Positions 24,450 to 34,113 are shown, counted from the first letter of the stretch. The stretch: DNA of 64,000 nucleotides from SZUA-444 sp965226565 (GCA_965226565.1 CBDDDI010000004.1:620001-684000); one strand, 5' to 3'. Numbers and translations are program-made. Notes: a model not told the origin generated them from the letters alone.

Positions 24450-25282
24450 TATTTATTTTTTTCAATAATTTTTGTGTATAAATCACTTTTGCTATAATCA
24501 GTTAGTTTAGCAATTTCTTTACAAGCATCAGTTGCTCTTACTCCTTTAGTAATAAGATCTTCAACTTTTGTAATAGCATCATCAATAGATAATTTTTCTT
24601 CTGTGTAATCTGTTTTTCCTTTTATAATTAAAACAAATTCACCTTTTGGATTGTTTGTGCAATAGTATTCATAAGCTTCACTTAACGTTGTGTTCATAAC
24701 AGTTTCATGTATTTTTGTTAGTTCACGACACAAAGAGATTTTTCTATCTCCAAAAAATTTTAGCATATCTTTAAGTGTTGCAAGCAGTTTATGTGGCGCT
24801 TCATAAAAAATTAAAGTAGATGTGTTGTTTGAAACACTTGCTAGATGTTCATATCTATTTTTTTTAGTAGTTGATAAAAATCCTTCAAAAGAAAATCTAG
24901 AGGTGTCTTGTCCACTTATTGCAAGTGCTGATATTACTGCACTTGGTCCAGGAACTACATTAACACAAATGTTATTTTTATAACACATTTTCACAAGATC
25001 TTCGCCTGGATCAGAAATACAAGGCATTCCAGCATCTGTTATCACAGCAGCGTTTTCACCTTCCAAAATTTTTTGAATAATATGTTCTCCACTAGCTTTA
25101 GCATTGTGTTTATAATAGCTCACTAAAGGTTTTTTTATTTCAAAATAATTAAGTAATTTCGCTGAAACTCTTGTGTCTTCACAAGCTACAAAATCAACAG
25201 ATTTTAATATTTCAATAGCTCTAAAAGTCATGTCAGATAAATTTCCAATAGGAGTTCCAACAACATATAAAATTCCACTCAT
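24449..25282 (-). CDS. rsmI: 16S rRNA 2'-O-ribose C1402 methyltransferase RsmI
   Basis: 277 residues, SAM-dependent tetrapyrrole-methylase fold. Motifs: LYVVGTPIGNLSDMTFRAIEIL at the start, CEDTRVSAKLL, DAGMPCISDPG and VPGPSAVISALA, plus the C-terminal RsmI helix-turn-helix. Methylates C1402 near the decoding centre. Its ATG overlaps the stop of trmN6 (TAATG). Last gene of a four-gene RNA-modification operon. Confidence 0.95.
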   Translation of the reverse strand: MSGILYVVGTPIGNLSDMTFRAIEILKSVDFVACEDTRVSAKLLNYFEIKKPLVSYYKHNAKASGEHIIQKILEGENAAVITDAGMPCISDPGEDLVKMCYKNNICVNVVPGPSAVISALAISGQDTSRFSFEGFLSTTKKNRYEHLASVSNNTSTLIFYEAPHKLLATLKDMLKFFGDRKISLCRELTKIHETVMNTTLSEAYEYYCTNNPKGEFVLIIKGKTDYTEEKLSIDDAITKVEDLITKGVRATDACKEIAKLTDYSKSDLYTKIIEKNK

Positions 25283-26001
25283 TATTGTGTGTCCTTTCCG
25301 TAAATCTTTAAAAGTTCTTCTGAAAATCCGTTTTCACCTTGAATATAAAGTTGTTTTTCAACTTTCATATAAGGTTTAGCACCTTTTTTTCCTTCAATTA
25401 AAAAAAGCCAAGGATCAGTATTAGGATTTTTAGAAACAAATTTTATTCTTTTTGGCTCAATGTTATTATTTTTCATTGCAATAATTACATCAGCAAGTCT
25501 TTCTGGTCTATTACAAATACAAAGCCTTCCACCAAATTTTAAAAGTTTTTTAGCAGCAATACAAACGTCATTAATATTACACAAAACTTCATGTCTAGCA
25601 ATTGTAACTTCCATGTTTTCATTTTTAGCTCCAGTTTGGCTAATTTTATATGGAGGATTGCAAGTAACAACATCTAGTTTACAGCTAGGATAATTATTCC
25701 ACAAATCTTTTAAATCAGCACAAATAGGAGTAATGTTTTCAATTTTAGATTTTTCAATTGAGATTCCAAGTTGCTTAATAGCTTTTTCTTGAATATCAAT
25801 TGCTGTAATATGTTTTGGATTATGATTTTTTTTCATAAGTAGTGCAATAATTCCACTACCTGTGCATAAATCACAAACTAGATCTTTATTTCTTGGAGCT
25901 GCAAAATCAGCTAGTAAAAATGCATCTGTTCCAAATCTATGAACATCACTAACGCAAATTTGTATTTTATCGCTTAGTTTTTCAAAAGTAAATTTTGACA
26001 C
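25282..26001 (-). CDS. tRNA1(Val) adenine-N6 methyltransferase-like protein TrmN6/YabB
   Basis: 239 residues. Rossmann methyltransferase with an SAM motif (CDLCTGSGIIALLM, about 42-55) and the N6-adenine catalytic NPPY near residue 113. The N-terminal HRFGTDAFLLADF is typical of the YabB/TrmN6 group, which often sits next to rsmI in Firmicutes, as here. The exact target base is inferred. GGAGG lies ahead of its ATG. Confidence 0.9.
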   Translation of the reverse strand: MSKFTFEKLSDKIQICVSDVHRFGTDAFLLADFAAPRNKDLVCDLCTGSGIIALLMKKNHNPKHITAIDIQEKAIKQLGISIEKSKIENITPICADLKDLWNNYPSCKLDVVTCNPPYKISQTGAKNENMEVTIARHEVLCNINDVCIAAKKLLKFGGRLCICNRPERLADVIIAMKNNNIEPKRIKFVSKNPNTDPWLFLIEGKKGAKPYMKVEKQLYIQGENGFSEELLKIYGKDTQ

Positions 26002-26012
26002 AAGAACCTCCG

Positions 26013-26264
26013 TTACGGTTTTATTTTAAAAGTTGTCATTCCGTTATTTAAACTCAAAATTTTCTTTTCAATCCTTTTGTGTTTAAAATCTTTTCTTACA
26101 AAATTTAATAATGCAGTTCCACCATGACAACCATGTATTATATCAATTTCAGTTGTTTGTTTTTCACATCTGTTTAAAAAAGAAGTTAGTTCACGTTTTG
26201 TATCTGAAACAGTCATACCATGAATATCAATTTCATATCCTAGTCCAAATTTTGTTATCATCAT
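26013..26264 (-). CDS. Stand-alone Smr-domain protein
   Basis: 83 residues, almost only an Smr domain: the conserved IDIHGMTVSDTKRELTSFL (about 12-30) and IHGCHGGTALLNFVR (about 44-58), the latter close to the HGxGxGxL motif with a Cys-His variation. Smr domains bind nucleic acid or nick RNA/DNA, often on stalled ribosomes. It overlaps dusB by 4 bases, so it is coupled to it. Function in this operon is unknown. Confidence 0.85.
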   Translation of the reverse strand: MMITKFGLGYEIDIHGMTVSDTKRELTSFLNRCEKQTTEIDIIHGCHGGTALLNFVRKDFKHKRIEKKILSLNNGMTTFKIKP

Positions 26265-27241
26265 ATATTTAACGCCTCATTTTTAATTTTTTCTATAAGA
26301 TTGTTTAAGTCTTGTTTTGTTGAAAGTTGGCTACAAGAATTACGGTAAGATGCAGCGTTTTTAATACCTTTAAGATACCAAGCAACATGTTTTCTAGCTT
26401 CTTTCATAGCAAGTTTTTCACCTTTAAATTCAATAATTAATTCTATATGTTTTTTCATAATTTCTAAACGTGTATAAAGATTTGGTTCATCAGAATAAGA
26501 ACCAGTTTCAAAATAATCATCTATTTGTTTAAAAATCCAAGGTCTTCCGTATGTTGCTCTACCAATCATAACAAGATCACAACCAGTATATTCATACATT
26601 TTAACACAATCTTCAACAGTTGTAACATCACCATTGCCAATTACAGGTACATCAACGCTTTGTTTCACTTTTTTTATTATATCCCAATCAGCTTTTCCTG
26701 AATACATTTGTTGTTTTGTACGTCCATGAACAGTAATAGCGCTAGCACCATTATATTCAAGTATCTTAGCAAATTCAGCTGCATTAATATTATCACTATT
26801 CCAACCAGAACGAATTTTTGCAGTAACAGGAACTTTTGAAACTTTAACAACTTCTTTTATAATTTCACCAGCAAGTTCAGGATTGTTCATTAAAGCACTT
26901 CCACTACCATGCGAAGCAACTTTAGGAACAGGACATCCCATGTTTATATCAATAATTTTAGGATTGAATTTTTCTAACAATGTAACGCATTTAGCCATAA
27001 AATCTGGTTCGTTTCCAAAAATCTGTAATGCCATAGGTTCTTCAAATTTTGTTACAGTACAAAGTTCTGCAGTTTTTCTATCGCTATAACACATACCTTT
27101 TGCTGATATCATTTCGCTTACTAAATAACTAGCTCCAAATTCTTTGCAAATAGTACGATAAGCTCTATCTGCAACAGAAGCCATTGGTGCAAGACAAGCA
27201 GTTTTTTTAATTTTTATATTTCCAATATATATATAATTCAT
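26261..27241 (-). CDS. dusB: tRNA-dihydrouridine synthase
   Basis: 326 residues, FMN-dependent TIM barrel reducing uridines in tRNA. Motifs: LAPMASVADRAYR near the start, DINMGCPVPKV with the catalytic Cys near 98, TAKIRSGW, VHGRTKQQMYSGKADW and GNGDV, IGRATYGRPWIF. First gene of the dusB-smr-trmN6-rsmI operon. Promoter region is AT-rich and I do not place a -35/-10 with confidence. Confidence 0.95.
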   Translation of the reverse strand: MNYIYIGNIKIKKTACLAPMASVADRAYRTICKEFGASYLVSEMISAKGMCYSDRKTAELCTVTKFEEPMALQIFGNEPDFMAKCVTLLEKFNPKIIDINMGCPVPKVASHGSGSALMNNPELAGEIIKEVVKVSKVPVTAKIRSGWNSDNINAAEFAKILEYNGASAITVHGRTKQQMYSGKADWDIIKKVKQSVDVPVIGNGDVTTVEDCVKMYEYTGCDLVMIGRATYGRPWIFKQIDDYFETGSYSDEPNLYTRLEIMKKHIELIIEFKGEKLAMKEARKHVAWYLKGIKNAASYRNSCSQLSTKQDLNNLIEKIKNEALNI

Positions 27242-27354
27242 TTATTTACCTCGAATTCAGTCAATTAAAATAATTTTAACATATATTCAAAAAAAAATAT
27301 ACTATCTTAATTGAAATTTTAAATATTTTTGTTGTTTTTTCTATAGCATTTTTG

Positions 27355-27363
27355 TGGTATAAT
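27355..27363 (+). promoter_or_regulatory. Extended -10 promoter of polA
   Basis: TGG followed by perfect TATAAT at 27358-27363. No good -35 at the right distance, so an extended -10 type is likely. Confidence 0.55.
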
Positions 27364-27402
27364 ATTATGGTATATAAAAACCGTATAAAAAGGGAGAATA
27401 TT

Positions 27403-29925
27403 ATGAAGCTTCTTGCTATTGATGGAAACAGCATTATGAACCGTGCTTATTATGGAATAAAGATCCTTACAAATTCAAAAGGATTTTTTACAAACGCTAT
27501 TACTGGCTTTATGAATATATTTTTAAAAGAAATGGATATTGTTAAGCCTGATTCAGTTGTTGTTGCGTTTGATTTAAAAGCACCAACTTTTAGGCATAAG
27601 GCAGTTAAAAGTTATAAAGCTAACAGAAAAGGTATGCCAAATGAACTTGCTCAGCAAATGCCTGTTATAAAAGAAATTTTAGTTGCACTTGGTGTGAAAG
27701 TTGTTGAGATAGAAGGATTTGAAGCTGATGATGTTTTAGGTACTATTTCTAAAATATCTAAAGATAATAATTCAGAATGCTTTGTTTTAACAGGTGATAG
27801 AGATAGTTTGCAACTTGTTAATGACACTGTTACAGTAAGACTTGCTACTACTAAAGAGACTGTTATTTATAATCCTGAAAAAATAAATGAAGTTTATGGT
27901 ATTAATCCTTTAGATTTAATAGAAGTTAAAGCATTGATGGGAGATAGTTCTGATAATATTTCTGGTGTTGCTGGAATTGGTGAGAAAACAGCTTTGAAAC
28001 TGGTTAAAGAATATAAAACTTTAGAAAATTTATATGAAAATTATGAAGAATCAAAACTTACTAATTCTGTTAAAACAAAGCTTGCTAATGGCAAAGATGA
28101 TGCTTTTCAAAGTAGATTTTTGGCAACAATTTGTTTGGATGTTCCTATTGATAATAATATAGAAAATTATAAAATAGCTGAAAAAGATATTGATAAAATA
28201 TCAGAAATTCTTTCTGATTTGGAAATGTTTAAATTGCTTGATAGACTTGGTGGTCAAGCTGTGAAAACTAATAAAAATACTCAAAAGCCAAAAGACAGAA
28301 AAGAATATAAAGTTTTTGAGATAGATAATAATACAGTTTTTGATAATACAATTTATTTTATTTATGATAATAAAAATCTATTTGTTTTTAATAATGATAG
28401 TATTTATTATACAGAAAATGAAGAATTAATATTAAAAATACTTTCTTTATCAAATGAAAAAATGACTTATAATGCTAAACCGGCTTATAAAATGATGATG
28501 AAAAATAATATGGAGCTTGCTAATGTTTCTTTTTGTTGTGATTTAGCTGGATATATTTTAAATTCAATGGCTAGTGAATATACTGTTGAAAATTTATGCA
28601 AAGCTTATGATGTTGATTATAGAGATGATATTGAAAATTATGCTGATATTGCTTCGCTTTTTAGTCTTTGTGAGGCTTTGTTAAAACAAGTTGATGATGC
28701 AAAAATGCACAGTTTGTTATATGATATTGAGCAGCCTTTATGTGAAGTTCTTGCTTCTATGGAGGTTGATGGTATAAAGGTTGATGTTGATGGAGTTAAA
28801 GAATTTGGAGATAATATAAAAAATGATATAGAGATTCTTCAAAAAGAGATTTTTGAATTGGCTGGAAAAGAATTTAATGTTTCTTCTCCAAAACAATTAG
28901 GTGTTGTTTTGTTTGAAGATTTAGGTTTGCCTGTTAAAAAGAAAACTAAAACAGGATATTCTACTAATGCTGATGTGCTTGAATCTTTGAAAGATAAACA
29001 TCCTATTATTCAAAAAATTATTGATTATAGAACTTTAACAAAGCTTAATTCAACATATGTTGAAGGTCTTATTAAAGAAATAAAAGATGATGGAAGAGTT
29101 CATTCTATTTTTAAACAAACGGAAACTAAAACAGGCAGAATTTCTTCTACTGAACCAAATATGCAAAACATTCCTGTTAGAAAAGAAATAGGAAGAAATA
29201 TGCGTAAGTTTTTTGTTGCTAAAGATGGTTATACATTGCTTGATGCTGATTATAGCCAAATTGAACTTAGAGTTTTAGCTCATGTTTGTGATGATCAAAA
29301 TATGCAAAATGCTTTTTTAGGTGGTAAAGATATTCATACAACAACAGCAGCTCAAGTTTTTGGAGTTCCGGATGACTTTGTTACTGCTGAGATGAGAAGT
29401 GCTGCTAAAGCTGTTAATTTTGGAATCATTTATGGTATTGGAGCTTTTTCACTTTCTAAAGATATTAATGTAAGTGTTGCTGATGCTGATAAATATATTA
29501 AACAGTATTTGAATAATTATCCTAAAGTAAATGAGTTTATGGAAACTGTTGTTGATAATGCTAAAGAAGACGGATTTGTTACAACTATGTTTGGCAGAAG
29601 AAGATATATTCCTGAACTTAAAGCATCAAATAAAATGATACAAGCTTTTGGTAAAAGAGCTGCTATGAATGCTCCAATTCAAGGTGCTGCTGCTGATATA
29701 ATTAAAATTGCAATGGTTAAAGTTTATCAAAAACTTAAAGATCTTAAAATTGATGCAAAACTTATTTTACAAGTTCATGATGAGCTTATTATTGAAGTTT
29801 TAGAAAAAGATAAAGATGTTGCATCTCAAATTTTAAGAGATGAAATGGAAAAAGCAGTTTCTCTTAAAGTTCCGATGATTGCTGATGTTAATCAAGGAAA
29901 GAGTTGGTTTGATGCAAAAGGCTAA
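27403..29925 (+). CDS. polA: DNA polymerase I
   Basis: 840 residues. 5' nuclease domain (about 1-290) with DGNSIMNRAYYG, FEADDVLG and MGDSSDNISGVAGIG. A middle domain (about 300-460) lacks the DxE of an active 3'-5' exonuclease, as in many Firmicutes. The polymerase domain has motif A DADYSQIELR, motif B RSAAKAVNFGIIYG and motif C QVHDELIIE. It fills gaps and removes Okazaki primers. The ATG at 27403 follows GGGAG; the longer reading from 27352 includes the promoter. It overlaps rimI by 14 bases. Confidence 0.97.
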   Translation: MKLLAIDGNSIMNRAYYGIKILTNSKGFFTNAITGFMNIFLKEMDIVKPDSVVVAFDLKAPTFRHKAVKSYKANRKGMPNELAQQMPVIKEILVALGVKVVEIEGFEADDVLGTISKISKDNNSECFVLTGDRDSLQLVNDTVTVRLATTKETVIYNPEKINEVYGINPLDLIEVKALMGDSSDNISGVAGIGEKTALKLVKEYKTLENLYENYEESKLTNSVKTKLANGKDDAFQSRFLATICLDVPIDNNIENYKIAEKDIDKISEILSDLEMFKLLDRLGGQAVKTNKNTQKPKDRKEYKVFEIDNNTVFDNTIYFIYDNKNLFVFNNDSIYYTENEELILKILSLSNEKMTYNAKPAYKMMMKNNMELANVSFCCDLAGYILNSMASEYTVENLCKAYDVDYRDDIENYADIASLFSLCEALLKQVDDAKMHSLLYDIEQPLCEVLASMEVDGIKVDVDGVKEFGDNIKNDIEILQKEIFELAGKEFNVSSPKQLGVVLFEDLGLPVKKKTKTGYSTNADVLESLKDKHPIIQKIIDYRTLTKLNSTYVEGLIKEIKDDGRVHSIFKQTETKTGRISSTEPNMQNIPVRKEIGRNMRKFFVAKDGYTLLDADYSQIELRVLAHVCDDQNMQNAFLGGKDIHTTTAAQVFGVPDDFVTAEMRSAAKAVNFGIIYGIGAFSLSKDINVSVADADKYIKQYLNNYPKVNEFMETVVDNAKEDGFVTTMFGRRRYIPELKASNKMIQAFGKRAAMNAPIQGAAADIIKIAMVKVYQKLKDLKIDAKLILQVHDELIIEVLEKDKDVASQILRDEMEKAVSLKVPMIADVNQGKSWFDAKG

Positions 29926-30370
29926 TATTAAAATATGTGATTTGACAAAAGAATTAGTTCCACAAGTTTATGATATAGAAACTCAGTGTTTTTCAAAACC
30001 TTGGAGTTTGGATGCTTTTTATAATGAAATTGAAATGGTTTCGTCTAAGTTTTTAGTGGCTTGTGAAAATGAAGAAGTTGTTGGATATGTTAACGGAAGA
30101 TTAGTTTTAGATGAGTTTTATATTAACAATATTGCAGTTAGAAATGATAAAAGAGGTAATGGAATTGGATTTGAAATTATAAATTCATTAGAAAAAGATA
30201 AAGATATTGTTGATCGTATTAAATTTATGACTTTAGAAGTAAGAGTTTCAAACAAAATAGCTCAAAAATTATATCAAAAATGTGGTTTTAATATAGTTGG
30301 AAGAAGAAAAGATTTTTATGTTAAACCAATTGAAGATGCATTTTTGATGACAAAATATTTGAACAAATAA
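29912..30370 (+). CDS. rimI: Ribosomal-protein-alanine N-acetyltransferase RimI-like
   Basis: 152 residues, GNAT fold. The acetyl-CoA loop RNDKRGNGIGFEII (about 85-98) and the C-terminal YQKCGFNIVGRRKDFY match RimI. It starts with ATG 29912 inside the polA end, behind AAGGAAAGAG. In many Firmicutes rimI sits between tsaB and tsaD; here polA takes the upstream place. Acetylation of ribosomal protein S18 is the known role in E. coli. Confidence 0.87.
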   Translation: MQKANIKICDLTKELVPQVYDIETQCFSKPWSLDAFYNEIEMVSSKFLVACENEEVVGYVNGRLVLDEFYINNIAVRNDKRGNGIGFEIINSLEKDKDIVDRIKFMTLEVRVSNKIAQKLYQKCGFNIVGRRKDFYVKPIEDAFLMTKYLNK

Positions 30371-30386
30371 AAAAGAGGGATAGAAA

Positions 30387-31391
30387 TTGAGAATATTAGC
30401 AATAGAAAGTAGTTGTGATGAAACAGCTGCTGCAGTAGTTGAAGATGGAAGAAAAGTTTTATCATCAATTATTGCTTCACAAATTGAAGAACACAAACTT
30501 TATGGAGGAGTTGTTCCTGAAATTGCATCAAGAAGACATTGTGAAAATATATTAGATGTTGTAAAACGTGCTTTAAATGAAGCTGATACTGCTCTTAAAG
30601 ATATTGATGCAATTGCTGTTACTTATGCTCCTGGATTAATAGGTGCATTGCTTGTTGGTGTTAATTTTGCAAAAGGATTGTCACTTGCAAGCGGAATACC
30701 TTTAATTCCTGTTCATCATATAGCAGGTCATATTGCTGCTAATTATATTGCACATGTTGATTTAAAGCCACCATATTTGTGTTTGGTCGCTAGCGGAGGA
30801 CATAGTCATATTATTGAGGTTAAATCTTATAATGAGTTTAATGTGATTGGTAGAACAAGAGATGATGCAGCTGGAGAATGTTTTGATAAAGTTGCTAGAA
30901 TTTTAGGATTTCCTTATCCTGGTGGAGTTCATATTGATAAAGCTGCAAAAATAGGAGACCAAAATGCATACCAATTTCCTTATCCTAAAGTTACTGGAAG
31001 TGAATATGATTTTAGTTTTTCTGGTCTTAAAACTGCAGTGATTAATTTAGTTCATAATAGTGAGCAAAAAGGAATTGAGATAAATAAAAATGATGTTGCT
31101 GCTTCATTTCAAAAAACTGTTTGTGAAATACTTGTTCAAAGAACAATTGCAGTAGCTAAAAAATATGGATATAAAAATATCGCTGTTGCTGGTGGAGTTA
31201 GTGCAAATACTGGACTTCGTGAGCTTATGAATAAAGAATGTGATAGTAATGGATTTAATTTGTATATTCCTCCATTAGATCTTTGTGGAGATAATGCTGC
31301 TATGATTGGATGTCAAGGTTATTATGATTTTCTTGATGGAAAATTAGCTGGTGCAGATTTGAATGCTATTGCTACTCTTTCTCTTGGATAA
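30387..31391 (+). CDS. tsaD: tRNA N6-adenosine threonylcarbamoyltransferase TsaD
   Basis: 334 residues, ASKHA fold. Catalyses the last step of t6A37 synthesis in ANN-decoding tRNAs, together with TsaB and TsaE, which are not in this window. Metal-binding HHIAGH near 112, ESSCDETAAAVV at the N-terminus, ASGGHSH and GGVSANTGLR are all seen. TTG start at 30387 preceded by AGAGGGA. Last gene of polA-rimI-tsaD. Confidence 0.96.
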   Translation: MRILAIESSCDETAAAVVEDGRKVLSSIIASQIEEHKLYGGVVPEIASRRHCENILDVVKRALNEADTALKDIDAIAVTYAPGLIGALLVGVNFAKGLSLASGIPLIPVHHIAGHIAANYIAHVDLKPPYLCLVASGGHSHIIEVKSYNEFNVIGRTRDDAAGECFDKVARILGFPYPGGVHIDKAAKIGDQNAYQFPYPKVTGSEYDFSFSGLKTAVINLVHNSEQKGIEINKNDVAASFQKTVCEILVQRTIAVAKKYGYKNIAVAGGVSANTGLRELMNKECDSNGFNLYIPPLDLCGDNAAMIGCQGYYDFLDGKLAGADLNAIATLSLG

Positions 31392-31487
31392 GTTTAGATT
31401 ATAGTAATATTTATTATATAAATAAACGTTGAATGGTATAGTAATTCATGGTAATATAAAAACATAATTTATTGAGGAGTTGTAGTA

Positions 31488-32705
31488 TTGAAAAGCATAT
31501 ATTTTATTACGAAATATAGTAATAATATTCACAAAATAAAGCTTTCTAAAACTTTGCTTCATTTTATTGAGTATGATTTTGAATTTTTTTCTGAACGATG
31601 TGATGATTTTTATCAAAAATCAATTCAAACACAAAAGTTTGATGCTAAATCTGCAAAAAAATTAAGAGATATGATTTCAAATTGTCATCCATATTATGAA
31701 TCTATGATAGGTTATAGTTATAATAATATAGTTATTGATTATATTATTAATAGAATCTGTAAAGAGAATAATAAAACTATTCAAGAATTGTGGAATCATT
31801 ATATTTCTCCAAAAAATTCTTTGCAAAGAGAATTGTTTACAAGATTATCAAAATATAAGACTAACAAAGCTACTAATGAATGGCAAAATTTGCTTAAAAT
31901 TCAACAGTATGCTAAACAAAAAGTTGATTTTTTGTTTAATGGTCAAATTTGTTCTCAAGCAGAGGTTAAAATAAGATCTAAATATTTTGATTTAGGTTAT
32001 ACTATTTCTCAAAGAGAAATTGGATTGTCTTATAATGACATTCCATCTGTTAAGAAAGTAGCTTTTTCTCAACTTCCTAATGCTGTTTTTATGATGACAA
32101 AATTGTCAAAAGATATTTATAGAAATATGGAGACTGATTTAGAAAATGCTCCTGATTATAGTAAAATTAAAATGGATGATAAAAATCTTGATAAATATGC
32201 TATGAGTTGTTATCAATTTGCCAAATCTATTGAAAGACCTGGAAAAGATGAGTTTTTAGAAGCTTTGGAGGCTTTTAATAAATATCCTGATTTTGTGTAT
32301 CAACCAAATTGTTTTAAAGCTATTATTGATTTGGAGATCTCTGAGATGATTGATAATGGTATTTTATATTTGAAATGTGAGAAATGTGGAAAGTATTTTA
32401 AAAAGCAGAAAAATCAGAATTTGAGAATTTGTAATAGAGTTAATTCTTCTGGAAAAACATGTTTAGAGCAATATAAAAGTGAGCAGATTAAGAAACTTGT
32501 TGGAGATGAAGTTGTTTCAAAAAGTGAAAATATATATAAGAATTTGAATGATAAAATTGGAAAAGATATTTCTGAGAAAGAACTTGATGAATGGATTACG
32601 TATTTTGGTAAGCTTATAAAAAATTATAAAGATGATGTTGCTTCAAAAGACGAAATTGTTTCATTTTTATCTCAAACAGAGAAACTATATGATGTGGCAA
32701 AATAG
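31488..32705 (+). CDS. Protein of unknown function with C-terminal four-Cys motif (DUF6076-like)
   Basis: 405 residues, TTG start behind GAGGAG. About 290 residues of unrecognised, mostly helical sequence precede a zinc-knuckle-like motif: Cys297, Cys300, Cys315 and Cys325 in CEKCGKYF, RICNR and GKTCLE. This resembles the end of DUF6076-type proteins of gut clostridia and, loosely, CGNR zinc fingers. I infer a nucleic-acid-binding or regulatory protein. It is monocistronic, 96 bases after tsaD, and its codon use is like its neighbours. Confidence 0.6.
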   Translation: MKSIYFITKYSNNIHKIKLSKTLLHFIEYDFEFFSERCDDFYQKSIQTQKFDAKSAKKLRDMISNCHPYYESMIGYSYNNIVIDYIINRICKENNKTIQELWNHYISPKNSLQRELFTRLSKYKTNKATNEWQNLLKIQQYAKQKVDFLFNGQICSQAEVKIRSKYFDLGYTISQREIGLSYNDIPSVKKVAFSQLPNAVFMMTKLSKDIYRNMETDLENAPDYSKIKMDDKNLDKYAMSCYQFAKSIERPGKDEFLEALEAFNKYPDFVYQPNCFKAIIDLEISEMIDNGILYLKCEKCGKYFKKQKNQNLRICNRVNSSGKTCLEQYKSEQIKKLVGDEVVSKSENIYKNLNDKIGKDISEKELDEWITYFGKLIKNYKDDVASKDEIVSFLSQTEKLYDVAK

Positions 32706-32787
32706 CTGCGTTAACGAAAATTACAGAAAATCTTTTTATTATATTGAATATTGATTTAATTTGTCAATATTATTTTTTATTAAATAA

Positions 32788-32796
32788 TGCTATAAT
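32788..32796 (+). promoter_or_regulatory. Extended -10 promoter of pfp
   Basis: TGC then TATAAT (32791-32796), about 38 bases before the pfp start; no clear -35. Confidence 0.5.
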
Positions 32797-32834
32797 GCTA
32801 TTGTGTATTATTATTTTTTAAGGAGGCGTTTATA

Positions 32835-34049
32835 ATTAATATAGCAGTAGCACAATCAGGCGGACCAACTTGTGCAATTAACTCATCTTTGGTAGGTGTT
32901 TTTTTAGAAGCATCTAAAAATGAACAAATTGACAAAGTGTACGGACTAAGAAACGGTATAAACGGTATAATTAACGATAATCTAGTAAATTTGACAGAAA
33001 AACTTAAAACCAGTGAGGACATACATTTACTAAAATGTACACCATCAACAGTATTAGGATCTTGTAGATATAAATTACCGGATTTTGATAAAGATGAAAA
33101 TGTGTATAAAATTATAACTCAAAATTTTAATAAATATGATATTAAAATTTTCTTTTATATTGGTGGAAATGATTCAATGGACACTGTTATGAAACTTTCT
33201 AAATATTATCAGCAAAATAACATTGATATAAAAGTTGTAGGAATTCCAAAAACTATTGATAATGATTTGCCTTTTACAGATCATACTCCTGGATTTGGTT
33301 CTGCTGCTAAATATATTGCTACAAGTGTTCAAGAAATTATTAGAGATTCAAGTGTATATGCTCTTGAGTCTGTAACAATTGTTGAAATCATGGGAAGAAA
33401 TGCTGGTTGGCTTACAGCTTCTTCTGCGTTATTGAAAATGAATGGAGAGATTGCTCCACATTTAATATATTTACCTGAAGTTGTTTTTGATTTGGACAAA
33501 TTTATTGAAGATTTAAAAGAAATTCAGAAAACATATAAAAATGTGGTTGTTGCTGTTTCTGAAGGATTAAAACTTAAAACTGGTGATTATGTTGCATCTG
33601 GATATTTATCTGGTAGTGTTGATGCTTTTGGACACCAACATTTATCTGGACTTGGAAAATATCTTGAAAGTTATGTTCAACAAAAAATTGGATGTAAAGT
33701 GCGTTCTGTTGAACTTAATGTTTTACAAAGATGCTCATCACATTGTGCATCTAAAGCTGATATAGATGAGGCTGTTGAAAATGGTTCTCATGCTGTTAAA
33801 GAAGCTTTAAATGGACAAACTGGTGTTATGGTTGCTATTAATAGAATAAGTAATTCACCTTATTTAGTTGAGTTTAAATGTGTAGATGTTTCTAAAATCG
33901 CAAATCAAGAAAAATTATTTCCGATTGAATGGATATCTGAAGATAAAAATAACATTGCTCATGATGCTATTGAATATTTTAAACCACTTATTCAAGGTGA
34001 AGTTCCAATACCGTTTGAAAATGGTTTGCCTGTTCATATGGTGATTTAA
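32835..34049 (+). CDS. pfp: Pyrophosphate-dependent 6-phosphofructokinase, ATT start
   Basis: 404 residues. Phosphorylates fructose 6-phosphate with PPi in glycolysis. The first residues INIAVAQSGGPTCAINSSL hold the essential GG phosphate loop; IGGNDSMDT has Asn-Asp in place of the GDGT of ATP enzymes, and IPKTIDNDL has the Lys typical of PPi enzymes. The only usual start codon in frame nearby (TTG 32889) lies after the GG motif and has no ribosome site. AGGAGG at 32821-32826 points, with an 8-base gap, to ATT at 32835. So the start is most likely ATT. Confidence 0.9.
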   Translation: MNIAVAQSGGPTCAINSSLVGVFLEASKNEQIDKVYGLRNGINGIINDNLVNLTEKLKTSEDIHLLKCTPSTVLGSCRYKLPDFDKDENVYKIITQNFNKYDIKIFFYIGGNDSMDTVMKLSKYYQQNNIDIKVVGIPKTIDNDLPFTDHTPGFGSAAKYIATSVQEIIRDSSVYALESVTIVEIMGRNAGWLTASSALLKMNGEIAPHLIYLPEVVFDLDKFIEDLKEIQKTYKNVVVAVSEGLKLKTGDYVASGYLSGSVDAFGHQHLSGLGKYLESYVQQKIGCKVRSVELNVLQRCSSHCASKADIDEAVENGSHAVKEALNGQTGVMVAINRISNSPYLVEFKCVDVSKIANQEKLFPIEWISEDKNNIAHDAIEYFKPLIQGEVPIPFENGLPVHMVI

Positions 34050-34061
34050 GAATTTGATTTT

Positions 34062-34098
34062 AGGAAACTTTTTGACGTTTAAAAAGTTTCCTATTTTG
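34062..34098 (+). terminator. Terminator-like hairpin between pfp and hydE
   Basis: Perfect 12-bp stem (34062-34073 with 34081-34092), followed by ATTTTG. It lies 15 bases ahead of the hydE ATG, so hydE may depend on readthrough. Confidence 0.7.
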
Positions 34099-34113
34099 TT
34101 GTATGGAGAAAAT

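Noticed and set aside
32889..34049. pfp starting at TTG 32889
   Set aside because: It would remove the phosphate-binding SGGPT motif and has no ribosome site; ATT at 32835 fits.
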